NCBI RefSeq assembly: GCF_009866805.1
Contig: NZ_SIZW01000042.1
Coordinates: 62,001-126,000, forward strand
From: Schauerella aestuarii
GTDB lineage: Bacteria > Pseudomonadota > Gammaproteobacteria > Burkholderiales > Burkholderiaceae_B
Reading direction: 5' to 3'
DNA length: 64,000 bases
Positions 11,425-19,669 of this stretch are shown piece after piece; the stretch's first letter is position 1, and each line of letters begins with the position of its first letter. The notes beneath the pieces were generated by a model. It was not told the DNA's origin. It saw only the letters and a program-made list of their open reading frames with translations, and did not search any database. Both the position numbers and the translations under genes were made by a program.

Positions 11425-12111
11425 TCAGGTGGGGGCGTGGGGAGGGGCAGTCGAATCGCCGGCGGCGTATTCGATGTCTTCGCGGTACAACGCGTAGGCG
11501 CGGTGGTACTCCATCACCCGCGCAACGTCGTCGATGAAGGACTCGGGATAGCCTGCGCGGCGCAGCAGGTGCAGCGCGAGCTCGGTACCGCTGGCAATGC
11601 CGCCTGCCGTGACGATGCGGCCGGCGTCCACCACGCGCGCACGGCTGACGCGGCAGGCGGGCGCCAACATGGCGAGCCGGTCGATGGGCGTGAGTCCCAT
11701 GTGCGAGGCTTCGAGCTTGTCCGGCTCTTTGCGGCTCGTTGCCGCGATGTCGTCGAGCAAACCCATGCGGGCATAGATCCACGAACCCGTGCACACGCTG
11801 GTCAGCAAACACGTTTCAGGCAGCGCATCGATATAGGCGTGCAGCCGGCTGTTGTGCATCTCCTGCCGCGTGCCGAATCCCCCGGGAATCATGAAGGCGT
11901 CCATGTCAGGCAGATCGTTGAAGCCGTAAGTGGGCAACACTGTCAGCCCGGCTTGCGTCTGGATCGGGCGCAGGGCGTCGGCGATCAGGAAGACGTCGAG
12001 CTCGGGGTCGAATCGCCGCGCCACTGAGAACACGCCGTACGGCGCCGCGTAGTCGATCACCTCCGCGTCTTTGAAGACGTAAATGCCAAGTCGAAATCCG
12101 GATTTCTTCAC
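11425..12111 (-). CDS. DJ-1/PfpI family protein, isonitrile hydratase-like
   Basis: A 228-residue protein with the class I glutamine amidotransferase-like fold. The nucleophile-elbow cysteine is in SVCTGSW (Cys107), and the conserved FMIPGGFGTR and VTAGGIASGTELAL segments flank it. These match the GlxA-N-terminal/isonitrile hydratase (InhA) branch, without any HTH domain. InhA-type enzymes hydrate isocyanides to N-formamides. The start is GTG at 12111; no in-frame ATG lies close by. It leads the operon with cynA-cynB-cynD-cynS (13-base gap). That suggests a role around cyanide-, isocyanide- or cyanate-type nitrogen, which is inference from context. Confidence 0.82.
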   Translation of the reverse strand: MKKSGFRLGIYVFKDAEVIDYAAPYGVFSVARRFDPELDVFLIADALRPIQTQAGLTVLPTYGFNDLPDMDAFMIPGGFGTRQEMHNSRLHAYIDALPETCLLTSVCTGSWIYARMGLLDDIAATSRKEPDKLEASHMGLTPIDRLAMLAPACRVSRARVVDAGRIVTAGGIASGTELALHLLRRAGYPESFIDDVARVMEYHRAYALYREDIEYAAGDSTAPPHAPT

Positions 12112-12209
12112 GCGGGCAGCCCTGGGCGTTGAGGAGTGCGCCCATCATGGCGGGATCCTTCAAACGCGCCTATCGCGAATCCGATGAATGCGCTGTAGGG
12201 CGACCACTA

Positions 12210-12225
12210 CGCGGTGCACACCGCG
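12210..12225. repeat. Perfect inverted repeat between the response regulator gene and the cyn operon
   Basis: CGCGGTG (12210-12216) and CACCGCG (12219-12225) flank a 2-base centre. It lies 22 bases beyond the response regulator stop and about 100 bases upstream of the DJ-1/cyn operon start. It could be a regulator-binding palindrome or a terminator stem without a U-run. Confidence 0.45.
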
Positions 12226-12247
12226 AGCCGACCTGGTGCATCAGCGC

Positions 12248-12886
12248 TCAAAGCGCACGCAATTGGTGCGTGTTTGCATACGCGACGAGATCCACGATCG
12301 TGCGCACCCCGAGTTTATCGAGCACTCGGCTGCGATAGGTCGACACGGTATTGGCGGAGAGCGCGAGTTGCTCGGCGATGGCCGATACCGACTTGCCGGC
12401 CACCAACAACTGCAGCACCTGGAATTCGCGATTGGACAAGGATTCGTGCGGCGCCTGAGGACCGTCGCGGCGCACGTTGTGAGCCAGCAGCTCAGCGACG
12501 GCAGGTGTGACGTACACGCTGCCGGCGGCCGCTTTGCACAGCGCAGCGATGAGGGTGTCCGGATCGCAACCCTTGTTGAGATACGCATGGGCACCGCTGC
12601 GCAGGGCACGCACGGCAAACTGCGATTCGGGATAGACCGACAACATCACGACGCCTACCGAGGGAAATTCGGCGCGCACCGATTTCAGCACGTCCATGCC
12701 GTCGCGCTCGCCCAGGGCGATGTCGAGCACGACGGCGTCGTAGTGTCCGGTGCGCAGCGCGCGCATCGCGGTGGGCCCGTCCGAGGCATCGTCGACCTGT
12801 GCAATGCGTGCATCCTCGGCCAGGATCTGTGCCAGACCGCGGCGGATGATCATATGGTCGTCGACGACCAGCACCGTCAGCGCCAT
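12248..12886 (-). CDS. NarL/LuxR-family response regulator
   Basis: A 212-residue two-domain regulator. The receiver domain carries the acidic pair VVDDH, the phospho-acceptor aspartate in AVVLDIALGERDG (Asp54), and the threonine/serine and lysine positions in MLSVY and YLNKG. The C-terminal LuxR HTH is LSNREFQVLQLLVAGKSVSAIAEQLALSANTVSTYRSRVLDKLG. The ATG overlaps the histidine kinase stop codon by one base (TGATG), so the two are translationally coupled. The next gene downstream on the same strand is the cyn operon, 136 bases away, a plausible target. Confidence 0.92.
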   Translation of the reverse strand: MALTVLVVDDHMIIRRGLAQILAEDARIAQVDDASDGPTAMRALRTGHYDAVVLDIALGERDGMDVLKSVRAEFPSVGVVMLSVYPESQFAVRALRSGAHAYLNKGCDPDTLIAALCKAAAGSVYVTPAVAELLAHNVRRDGPQAPHESLSNREFQVLQLLVAGKSVSAIAEQLALSANTVSTYRSRVLDKLGVRTIVDLVAYANTHQLRAL

Positions 12887-14031
12887 CAGACGCCGCTTTC
12901 GATCGGAAGCTGCAAACGGGCTCGGGCGCCGGCGCCGGGCGTGCTGTCCAGCGCCAGCACGCCGCCGATGGCGCGTGCGCGCTCGCGCATGCCCAGGATG
13001 CCGAACGTATGCGGCTGCTCGGGCAATTGCATGCCCACGCCATCGTCTTCAACCGTCAGCACCAGCGTGGCGTCACGCAGCACCACCTCGATCGCCACCG
13101 TGGTTGCATTCGCGTGGCGCTGCACGTTGGTCAGCAATTCCTGCACGATGCGGTAGACGGCGATCTCGGCGCTGCGCCCGAGCCGGCAGCGTTCGATGTC
13201 CGGTGCGCACACATACCTGCATTCCATATCGGTGCGGGTCTGCAGATCCTGCAGCAAGGTTTCGAGTGCCGCCCACAGCCCGAGATGATCGAGCACCGAG
13301 GGACGCAAATCGTTCAGAATGCGGCGCGTGGCGCCCATGGCGTTTTGCGTCACGTCGAGCATGCGATCCACATGGGCGGCGAGCGCGGGATCGGGGGCGA
13401 TCTGTTTGCGCAGCCAGTTCAGGTCGAGCTGCAGCGCGGTAAACGATGCGCCCAGTTCGTCGTGGATATTGCGCGCGATGTGGGCGCGCTCTTCTTCGCG
13501 CAGGGTGCTCAGGTGTGCGGAAAGTCGCCGCAGCGATTCATGCGCGGTACGCAGCCTGGCCGTGCGTTCATCCACCCGGCGCTCGAGCAGCGTCTGGGTG
13601 AGTTGCAATTCGCATTCGATGCGCTTGCGGGCGGAAATGTCGGCAAAGGTCACGACCGCGCCTACGACCTGGTCGCCATCCCGGATCGGGTAGGACCCGT
13701 ATTCGGCGTCGAAGCAACTGCCGTCTCGCCGCCAGAGCACTTCATCGTCGACGCGTACGCCGAGGCCTTCGCTGAAGGCCCTGAAAATGCGGCAGTCGTG
13801 CACGTGCATCAGTCGATCGTCGGCGTACGAATGGTGAATCAGGTAATGCATGTTGCGGCCGACGATTTCATCGGGCGTGTAGCCCAGCAACTCGGCACCG
13901 GCGCCATTGATGAAGATGCAACGGCCGCGCAGGTCGATGCCGTAGATGCCTTCGCCCGCCGATTCGAGCAGCATTTCGAGCTGACGCCGCCATGCGGCAT
14001 GATGAGAAAGATGGTTGAGGTCGGCGAACAT
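12886..14031 (-). CDS. PAS-domain sensor histidine kinase (NarX/DegS class)
   Basis: About 381 residues, without clear TM segments, so likely cytoplasmic. A PAS domain occupies the first third (LLESAGEGIYGIDLRGRCIFINGAGAEL through VVGAVVTFADISARKR). A coiled linker follows, then a HisKA_3 dimerisation domain with the H-box ARNIHDELGASF, and a HATPase_c domain with VQELLTNVQRHANA and VEDDGVGM. The frame is open to a TTG at 14112; the ATG at 14031 was chosen, although neither start has a good Shine-Dalgarno. It partners the downstream response regulator. The signal sensed is unknown; nothing marks a haem or flavin site with certainty. Confidence 0.88.
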   Translation of the reverse strand: MFADLNHLSHHAAWRRQLEMLLESAGEGIYGIDLRGRCIFINGAGAELLGYTPDEIVGRNMHYLIHHSYADDRLMHVHDCRIFRAFSEGLGVRVDDEVLWRRDGSCFDAEYGSYPIRDGDQVVGAVVTFADISARKRIECELQLTQTLLERRVDERTARLRTAHESLRRLSAHLSTLREEERAHIARNIHDELGASFTALQLDLNWLRKQIAPDPALAAHVDRMLDVTQNAMGATRRILNDLRPSVLDHLGLWAALETLLQDLQTRTDMECRYVCAPDIERCRLGRSAEIAVYRIVQELLTNVQRHANATTVAIEVVLRDATLVLTVEDDGVGMQLPEQPHTFGILGMRERARAIGGVLALDSTPGAGARARLQLPIESGV

Positions 14032-14149
14032 GGCAGAGGAGACGTGGCGAATGCAGCGGGCCACGCAGTCGTGGGATGCGGCCACGATATCTTGCGCGTT
14101 CGCTGGGCGCAATTAGGGGTGACACGGTGTGCAGGCCGCCGCGGGCACG

Positions 14150-15322
14150 TCAAGGCGTAACGGGTTCGGCGATCACGGCACCCACGATGTCCTGTTCGAA
14201 GAGGGTGTGCAACTGCTGCAGATACCCGTCGCTGCCGGACGGCTGGTTGGGGTCGGACGTCATCACCACGGTCAAACCCAACGTGGGCACAACATAGAGC
14301 AATTGCCCGCCGTAGCCCCAGGCGTAGTACACCGGGTGGCCCGCAGCGTCGGCGATGAACCAGCCGTAGCCGTACGCGTCGCCGGTAAATTGCGATTGCG
14401 TGCGTGGCGTCCAGGACGCTTTGATCCAGGCCTCCGATAGCACGCGCTCGCCGCGGGCATTCACACCGCCCGCACGCATCATGTCGCCGAAGGCGAAAAG
14501 GCCGCGCGGCGACATGGCCATGTTGTTGCCGCCCAGGTAAACGCCTTGCGGGTCACGATCCCAGCCGGCAAACCGAATTCCCAAAGGCTCGCCCAGCCAA
14601 CGTTGCGCCAATTGCAGCGTGCTGCGCCGGCTGGCATCGGTAAGGATGGCCGAGAGCAGGTGGCTGCTGCCGGTGGAGTACAGCATGCGCCCGCCGGGTT
14701 CGTCCACAAAGGGACGCGACACGATATAGCCCACCCAGTCGCGGCTGGCGATCCAGCGGCCATAGTTGGGGCCGGAGGTGCGTTCCAGCCCCGCACGCAT
14801 GGTGAGCAGATCCTCGACGCTGATTTCCCCCAGGCGCGGATTGGCGTCGCCCGGCAGGCGCTTGGCCAGTAACGGTCGTATGGAGGCGCCGACGTTCGCG
14901 ATCAGCCCTTCGTCGATCGCGCGTCCCACCAAGGCGCTGACGATTACTTTGGAGGCACTTTTGATATTGACGGGCGCATCGAGCTGCGCGCCGCGATAGC
15001 CGCGCTCCAGCACAATGCTGCCGTTGCGCGCGACAATAAGCGTGTTCAGGCGCGCAAGCGCGCCTGCGCGATCGGCAATGACGTCAAGCCGCGCGGAAAG
15101 GGCGGCATTGCGGCTCGTTTCCGCGGCAGCCGTGGAGGTGGCCGATGCGCTCGACGTAGGCGCCTGGCTTGACGCCAGCGTCGCGCTTGGCGGGCTGGGC
15201 GAGGATGCTGCTGCGGTGGCCGTACCTGTGGCTGATTCGGAGACCACGACGGTGCTTGCGGCAGTCACGCCGCTCGCCACCACGCACAACATGGCGGCCA
15301 ACATCTTGCGAGCATGCGTCAT
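14150..15322 (-). CDS. Secreted serine hydrolase of the beta-lactamase (class C/PBP-like) family
   Basis: A 390-residue protein. The signal peptide (MTHARKMLAAMLCVVASGVTAA) is followed by a low-complexity Ser/Thr/Ala linker of about 50 residues, then a serine beta-lactamase-like fold. The catalytic SxxK is IKSASKVIVSAL, the second motif region is MLYSTGSSHL, and a GYGGQLLYVV strand replaces the KTG motif. Such proteins are usually esterases or peptidases of the periplasm rather than true beta-lactamases. It follows the aldo/keto reductase gene by 3 bases on the same strand and should be co-transcribed with it. Confidence 0.85.
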   Translation of the reverse strand: MTHARKMLAAMLCVVASGVTAASTVVVSESATGTATAAASSPSPPSATLASSQAPTSSASATSTAAAETSRNAALSARLDVIADRAGALARLNTLIVARNGSIVLERGYRGAQLDAPVNIKSASKVIVSALVGRAIDEGLIANVGASIRPLLAKRLPGDANPRLGEISVEDLLTMRAGLERTSGPNYGRWIASRDWVGYIVSRPFVDEPGGRMLYSTGSSHLLSAILTDASRRSTLQLAQRWLGEPLGIRFAGWDRDPQGVYLGGNNMAMSPRGLFAFGDMMRAGGVNARGERVLSEAWIKASWTPRTQSQFTGDAYGYGWFIADAAGHPVYYAWGYGGQLLYVVPTLGLTVVMTSDPNQPSGSDGYLQQLHTLFEQDIVGAVIAEPVTP

Positions 15323-15325
15323 GCT

Positions 15326-16171
15326 TCAGATCATCGGAAGATATTGCGGCTGTGGGCCGCGCGGAAAGGCAAGGTCCAGGCGAGCGATCTCATCGGCATC
15401 GAGCACGATGGCGCCTGCTTCGCCGTTTGCGCGTGCGTGTTCGCCCCGAGCGGCCTTGGGGATGGCGAAGACTGCGTTGTCGCGGGTCAAAAACGCCAAG
15501 GCGATCTGCCGGGTGGTGGCATCATGGGCTGCGGCAATGGCTTCGAGCACGTCGCCACCGTCGCTGTACACGTCGGGAAAATCATCATGGCCGAAAGGGC
15601 TATAGGCCACCACCGCCACGCCGTGTTGCTTGCACCACGGGATCACGGCGTGTTCGATGGCGCGCTCTTGCAAGTGGTAGAGCACTTGATTGCAGGCCAA
15701 TTCACCGTCGCCGACGATGGCGAGTGCCTCGTCCAGATCGTCCACATCGAAATTGCTCACGCCATACGACAGGATCTTGCCGGCTGCGCGCAAATCCTGC
15801 AGGGCCTCGAACGTCTCTTCGAGCGGATAAGAACCGCGCCAATGCAGCAGGTAGCTGTCCAGGCGATCGGTGCCGAGTTGCTTGAGGGATCGTTCGCAGG
15901 CTGCCCGCACGCCGATGCGCGACGCATTGCTGGGCAAGACCTTCGAGACGAGAAATACGTCATCGCGGCGACCGCGGATGGCTTCGCCCACGACGTTTTC
16001 GGATGCGCCGTTGCCGTACATCTCGGCGGTGTCGATATGCGTCATGCCGGCATCCAGGCCGATGCGCAACGCATCGACGGCTTCTCCGCGATGCCCTTCG
16101 TCGATGTACCACGTGCCTTGGCCGATCACGGGAATGTCGTGGCCGGTAGGGCCGAAGCGATGATGTCGCAT
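15326..16171 (-). CDS. Aldo/keto reductase
   Basis: A 281-residue AKR-fold oxidoreductase. The catalytic tetrad is visible: Asp and Tyr in THIDTAEMYGNG, Lys in VSKVLPSNA and His in SYLLHWRG. NADPH-binding SNFD and C-terminal IPKAARGEHARAN segments are also present. The protein resembles the bacterial YvgN/DkgA-like reductases for small aldehydes and ketones. It is the first gene of a pair with the periplasmic serine hydrolase. The natural substrate is unknown. Confidence 0.9.
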   Translation of the reverse strand: MRHHRFGPTGHDIPVIGQGTWYIDEGHRGEAVDALRIGLDAGMTHIDTAEMYGNGASENVVGEAIRGRRDDVFLVSKVLPSNASRIGVRAACERSLKQLGTDRLDSYLLHWRGSYPLEETFEALQDLRAAGKILSYGVSNFDVDDLDEALAIVGDGELACNQVLYHLQERAIEHAVIPWCKQHGVAVVAYSPFGHDDFPDVYSDGGDVLEAIAAAHDATTRQIALAFLTRDNAVFAIPKAARGEHARANGEAGAIVLDADEIARLDLAFPRGPQPQYLPMI

Positions 16172-16223
16172 GATGAAGCGCGTCCTGAAATCTTGGGATG
16201 CTTCGATCGTAGCAGGCGGCGTT

Positions 16224-16248
16224 CCAGGCGTTTCTCAGGTGCGCCTGG
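16224..16248. terminator. Weak terminator-like hairpin after the exporter gene
   Basis: CCAGGCG (16224-16230) pairs with CGCCTGG (16242-16248) across an 11-base loop. It lies about 100 bases downstream of the MFS exporter stop codon and just upstream of the aldo/keto reductase gene. There is no U-run, so the terminator call is tentative. Confidence 0.3.
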
Positions 16249-16345
16249 ATAGCTCGCCTCGCTTACGAGCCTTGCGGGAACGCGTGGCAGATGCAGGCTG
16301 TTGCCAGCGCACTTTGGCCCGGGCGGCCATATTCCCCAGGTGCGC

Positions 16346-17875
16346 TCAAGGTTGGGCGATCGGCCGCGTGCCCGGCCGCAGGATGCGCCACGTCACGACG
16401 GCGGCCAGCATCACCAACGCTGCGCCCACAAAGGCCGTGAACTGATAGGCATCCAGAAATGCCGCGCGGGCGGCCGCCAGGACCGCGTCCGAGCCGGCGG
16501 TATGCGCGGCGTGGGCGGCCGATACGGCGCCACCGAGGGTGCCGAGCGCGGCTTCGCGCGCAGAGGGGTCGAGATCGGCCGGGAGCGCCGGACCCAGCCG
16601 GCTGCGATAGATCATCGTGCCGATGCTGCCGAAGACGGCAATCCCAAGGGCGCCGCTGAATTCGGAACTGGTTTCGGAAATGGCGGAAGCCGAGCCGGCT
16701 CGCTCGGGCGGCGCCGCGGTGATGATCATTTCGTTGCCGATGGTGAATACCGGCGCCATACCCAGGCTCATGATGATGGTGCTGGCGACAAGACCCGACA
16801 GGCCTATCGTCGTGGCCGACACCGCCAGCAGCAAAAAGCCCACGCTCGCCGCAAGCAGGCCGGCCACGAGAATGGTAATGGGCTTGACGTGCCGAGCCAG
16901 GCGCGGGGCACCCAGCGATCCCACGACAAAGCCCAGCGCCCAGGGCACTGTGGCGACGCCGGCCATCAAGGGCGACAAGCCAAGCACCAATTGCAGATAC
17001 TGGGTGATGAAGATGTACACGCCGAACATCGCCAGGCAAGACAGGGCGTACGCGGCGATTGCGGCCGAAAATGCCGGCACGCGAAACAGATTGAGATCGA
17101 GCAAGGGGTAGGCAAGGTGACGTTGGCGACGGATGAATGCCACGCCTGCCAGAATGCCGGCGGCCAAAAGTGCCATGGCATACCACTGCATGCCGTGTTC
17201 GGCGATCTGCTTCAACGCATACACCATCGCCAGCACCGCAAACAACGATTGCGCCACGCTGAGCGGGTCGATGCGGCCGGCATTGGGGTCGCGATACTCG
17301 GGCAGCAACGACGGTCCCACGATCAGCAGGAGCACCATCACGGGCACGGCGACCAGAAACACGGATCCCCACCAGTAGAACTGCAGGAGCACGCCGCCGA
17401 CGAGCGGCCCGATTGCGCTGCCGACCGAGAAGCTCGCAATCCATACACCGATGGCGAATTGGCGTTGCCGCGGGTCATGAAACATATTGCGGATGAGCGA
17501 CATCGTGGAGGGCGCCAGCGTCGCGCCCGCGATGCCGAGCAACGCGCGCATGGCGATCAACATGCCTGCGCTGGTGGAGAACGCGGCGATCGTGGAGGCC
17601 ACGGCAAAGGCGGCGGCGCCGATCAACAGCAGCTTGCGGCGGCCGATGCGATCGCCCACGGTGCCCATCGTGATGAGAAAGCCTGCTACCAGGAAGCCAT
17701 AGACGTCGATGATCCACAGTTGCTGTGCGCTGGTGGGCGTGAGCTGGGCGCTGATCGCAGGCAGGGCCAGATTCAGCACCGTCAGATCCATCGCATAGAC
17801 CAGACACGGCAGCGCGATCACGGCGAGGCCGATCCATTCGCGGCGTCCGGCGCGGGCGGGAGATATCGAGGTCAT
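16346..17875 (-). CDS. DHA2-family MFS multidrug exporter (14 TM)
   Basis: A 509-residue exporter of the EmrB/QacA (SmvA/LfrA-like) branch. TM1 carries the family motif DLTVLNLALP, loop 2-3 carries GDRIGRRKLLL, and TM5 carries motif C (SFSVGSAIGPLVGG). About 14 hydrophobic helices can be counted. Such proton antiporters extrude cationic biocides and dyes. Its ATG overlaps the stop of the ECF sigma gene (ATGA), so the pump belongs to the sigma-factor operon and is probably induced with it. Confidence 0.88.
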   Translation of the reverse strand: MTSISPARAGRREWIGLAVIALPCLVYAMDLTVLNLALPAISAQLTPTSAQQLWIIDVYGFLVAGFLITMGTVGDRIGRRKLLLIGAAAFAVASTIAAFSTSAGMLIAMRALLGIAGATLAPSTMSLIRNMFHDPRQRQFAIGVWIASFSVGSAIGPLVGGVLLQFYWWGSVFLVAVPVMVLLLIVGPSLLPEYRDPNAGRIDPLSVAQSLFAVLAMVYALKQIAEHGMQWYAMALLAAGILAGVAFIRRQRHLAYPLLDLNLFRVPAFSAAIAAYALSCLAMFGVYIFITQYLQLVLGLSPLMAGVATVPWALGFVVGSLGAPRLARHVKPITILVAGLLAASVGFLLLAVSATTIGLSGLVASTIIMSLGMAPVFTIGNEMIITAAPPERAGSASAISETSSEFSGALGIAVFGSIGTMIYRSRLGPALPADLDPSAREAALGTLGGAVSAAHAAHTAGSDAVLAAARAAFLDAYQFTAFVGAALVMLAAVVTWRILRPGTRPIAQP

Positions 17876-19158
17876 GAAGAAGCAATGCTGAGGGTGTGGG
17901 CGCGCGCCAGCAGCAGGGCGCGCTCGGGTGCGTTGCGCGTCAACGCGGCTGCGGCTTCGAACGCGGCACGGGCCTGCTCGCGTTGCCCCAGCTTCTCGAG
18001 CAGGTCGCCATGCACGCTGAAAAGCCAGGGGTATTGGGCCAGCGCGGGATCGTCACGGAGCACGTCAACGATTGCCAGTCCCGCTTCAGGCCCATCCGCC
18101 ATGCCCACTGCGACCGCGCGATTCAACTCCACGATGGGCGACGGCGCGATCGCCGCAAGCTGGCCATAGAGATCGGCGATGTGCGTCCAATCGGTGGCGG
18201 CCGCCGTTGCGGCTTGAGCGTGGCAGGCTGCCAAGGCCGCCTGCAGCGCATAAGGCTGTTGCATGCCCCCGAGTGCGCGAGCGCGATCGAGGGCCACCAG
18301 ACCGCGGCGGATCAATAGCCGATCCCACCGGCTGCGATCCTGATCCATCAACAGCACGGGACGGCCGAGGGTATCGATGCGTGCCGCCGCGCGGGAGGCT
18401 TGCAGCGCCATCAGCGCCGTCAAGCCGTGCACTTCGCTTTCCTCCGGCGCCAGCGTCGACAGCACGCCCGCAAGCCGCAGCGCTTCATCGCACAGCGCTG
18501 GCCGCAGCCAATGATCGCCTGCAGTGGCGGCATAGCCTTCGTTGAAGATGAGGTAAATCACTTCGAGCACCGAGGCGAGGCGTTCGGCTCGTGCATCGGC
18601 CTGGGGCACTTCGAACGGCACCTTTGCCTGCGTCAGGGTGCGCTTGGCGCGAACGATGCGCTGGGCCACGGTGGATTCGGGTTGCAGGAACGCGCGGGCG
18701 ATCTCATCCGTGGTCAATCCACCAAGCATACGTAACGTCAACGCCACGCGCGCATCGGTGGACAGCACGGGATGGCATGCGGTGAAGATCAGCCGCAGCA
18801 TGTCGTCGCCCACGTCGTCGGCGCGTGCAGCATCCAAAGCGTCAGCAGGGTCGGGAGGCGCGTTGGGCTTTAAGGCGTCGATATCCTGGCCGAACGCGTC
18901 GAGCTTGCGCGCGTGCAGCGCCTCCCGGCGCAAGCGGTCGAGGGCGCGGTTCTTGGCGGTCGTCATCAGCCAGGCTCCCGGATTGTCCGGCACCCCGTCG
19001 CGGGGCCAGCGTTCGAACGCCGTCACCAGCGCGTCCTGGGCGAGGTCTTCCGCCACGCCCACGTCGCGCACGATGCGCGTCACATGGGCAATCACCTTGG
19101 CGCATTCGATGCGCCACACGGCCTCGATGGCGCGATGGGTGGCGGCTGTTGCGCTCAC
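17872..19158 (-). CDS. ECF42-group RNA polymerase sigma factor with C-terminal extension
   Basis: A 428-residue sigma-70 family factor. Region 2 is DVGVAEDLAQDALVTAFERW with TTAKNRALDRLRR. Region 4 is LRMLGGLTTDEIARAFLQPE followed by TVAQRIVRAKRTL. A long helical, TPR-like C-terminal part of about 200 residues follows. This size and architecture, next to a DGPF/YCII gene, defines the ECF42 group. The GTG start at 19158 overlaps the stop of the VOC gene (GTGA) and fits family length. A longer reading frame upstream is only overlap. No anti-sigma factor is present; the extension is thought to control activity in this group. Confidence 0.9.
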   Translation of the reverse strand: MSATAATHRAIEAVWRIECAKVIAHVTRIVRDVGVAEDLAQDALVTAFERWPRDGVPDNPGAWLMTTAKNRALDRLRREALHARKLDAFGQDIDALKPNAPPDPADALDAARADDVGDDMLRLIFTACHPVLSTDARVALTLRMLGGLTTDEIARAFLQPESTVAQRIVRAKRTLTQAKVPFEVPQADARAERLASVLEVIYLIFNEGYAATAGDHWLRPALCDEALRLAGVLSTLAPEESEVHGLTALMALQASRAAARIDTLGRPVLLMDQDRSRWDRLLIRRGLVALDRARALGGMQQPYALQAALAACHAQAATAAATDWTHIADLYGQLAAIAPSPIVELNRAVAVGMADGPEAGLAIVDVLRDDPALAQYPWLFSVHGDLLEKLGQREQARAAFEAAAALTRNAPERALLLARAHTLSIASS

Positions 19159-19574
19159 GGGGAGGGGGGCGTGGCCGGGGCGGCGGTCATGTCCATGAAC
19201 ATCAGCTCCCAGATGTGGCCATCCGGATCCTGAAAGCCGTGTCCGTACATGAAGCCATGGTCTTGCGGCGCGCGGGGGCTGGTGCCACCTGCCGCGATGG
19301 CGCGGGCGACGAGATCGTCGACCTCGGCGCGACTCTCGCACGACAGGCAAACCAGCACTTCGCTGGTTTTGGTCGCATCGGCAATCGGTTTGTCGGTGAA
19401 TCCCGCGAAGAAGTCCTTGACCAGCAACATGGCATAGATGTTTTCGCCGATCACCATGCAAGCCGCTTGCGCATTGGTGAATTGCGGGTTGAAGGTGAAG
19501 CCGAGCTGGCCGAAGAATGCCTGCGAGCGCGGCAGATCCGCGACCGGAAGATTGACGAAAATTTGCTTGTGCAT
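19155..19574 (-). CDS. VOC-family (glyoxalase/bleomycin resistance-like) protein
   Basis: A 139-residue protein of the vicinal oxygen chelate fold, PhnB/YaeR-like. It opens MHKQIFVNLPVADLPRSQAFF, a typical first beta-alpha unit. Metal-site-type residues occur in the ending segments GFMYGHGFQDPDGHIWELMFMD. Proteins of this subgroup are common companions of ECF sigma factors. ATG at 19574 was chosen for family length; the frame is open further upstream across the promoter region. The stop overlaps the sigma factor start by 4 bases. Confidence 0.86.
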   Translation of the reverse strand: MHKQIFVNLPVADLPRSQAFFGQLGFTFNPQFTNAQAACMVIGENIYAMLLVKDFFAGFTDKPIADATKTSEVLVCLSCESRAEVDDLVARAIAAGGTSPRAPQDHGFMYGHGFQDPDGHIWELMFMDMTAAPATPPSP

Positions 19575-19625
19575 GATGAACCTATTGGGTGATGAACGGG
19601 AAATCGGCGCTAGCCTTTCCCATAC

Positions 19626-19652
19626 GACGCTTGGCACCAACCTCGATCGACA
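19626..19652 (-). promoter_or_regulatory. ECF42-type promoter ahead of the VOC-sigma-exporter operon
   Basis: On the minus strand TGTCGA (19652-19647) is followed after 17 bases by CGTC (19629-19626). As I recall it, the published ECF42 target motif is TGTCGA at -35 and CG(A/T)C at -10. The site lies 52 bases upstream of the VOC gene start, so it would make the operon autoregulated. Confidence 0.65.
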
Positions 19653-19669
19653 TCCTGAACAAGAAATTT

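Noticed and set aside
14150-15322. True beta-lactamase resistance gene
   Set aside because: SxxK is present, but the YxN and KTG motifs of class C enzymes are not clearly kept. A general periplasmic serine hydrolase is the safer call.
16301-18169. Open frame of 622 codons on the plus strand opposite the MFS exporter and sigma factor
   Set aside because: It is the complement of two well-supported genes. Its translation is rich in His, Arg and Gly with no domain pattern, as expected for an antisense frame in high-GC DNA.
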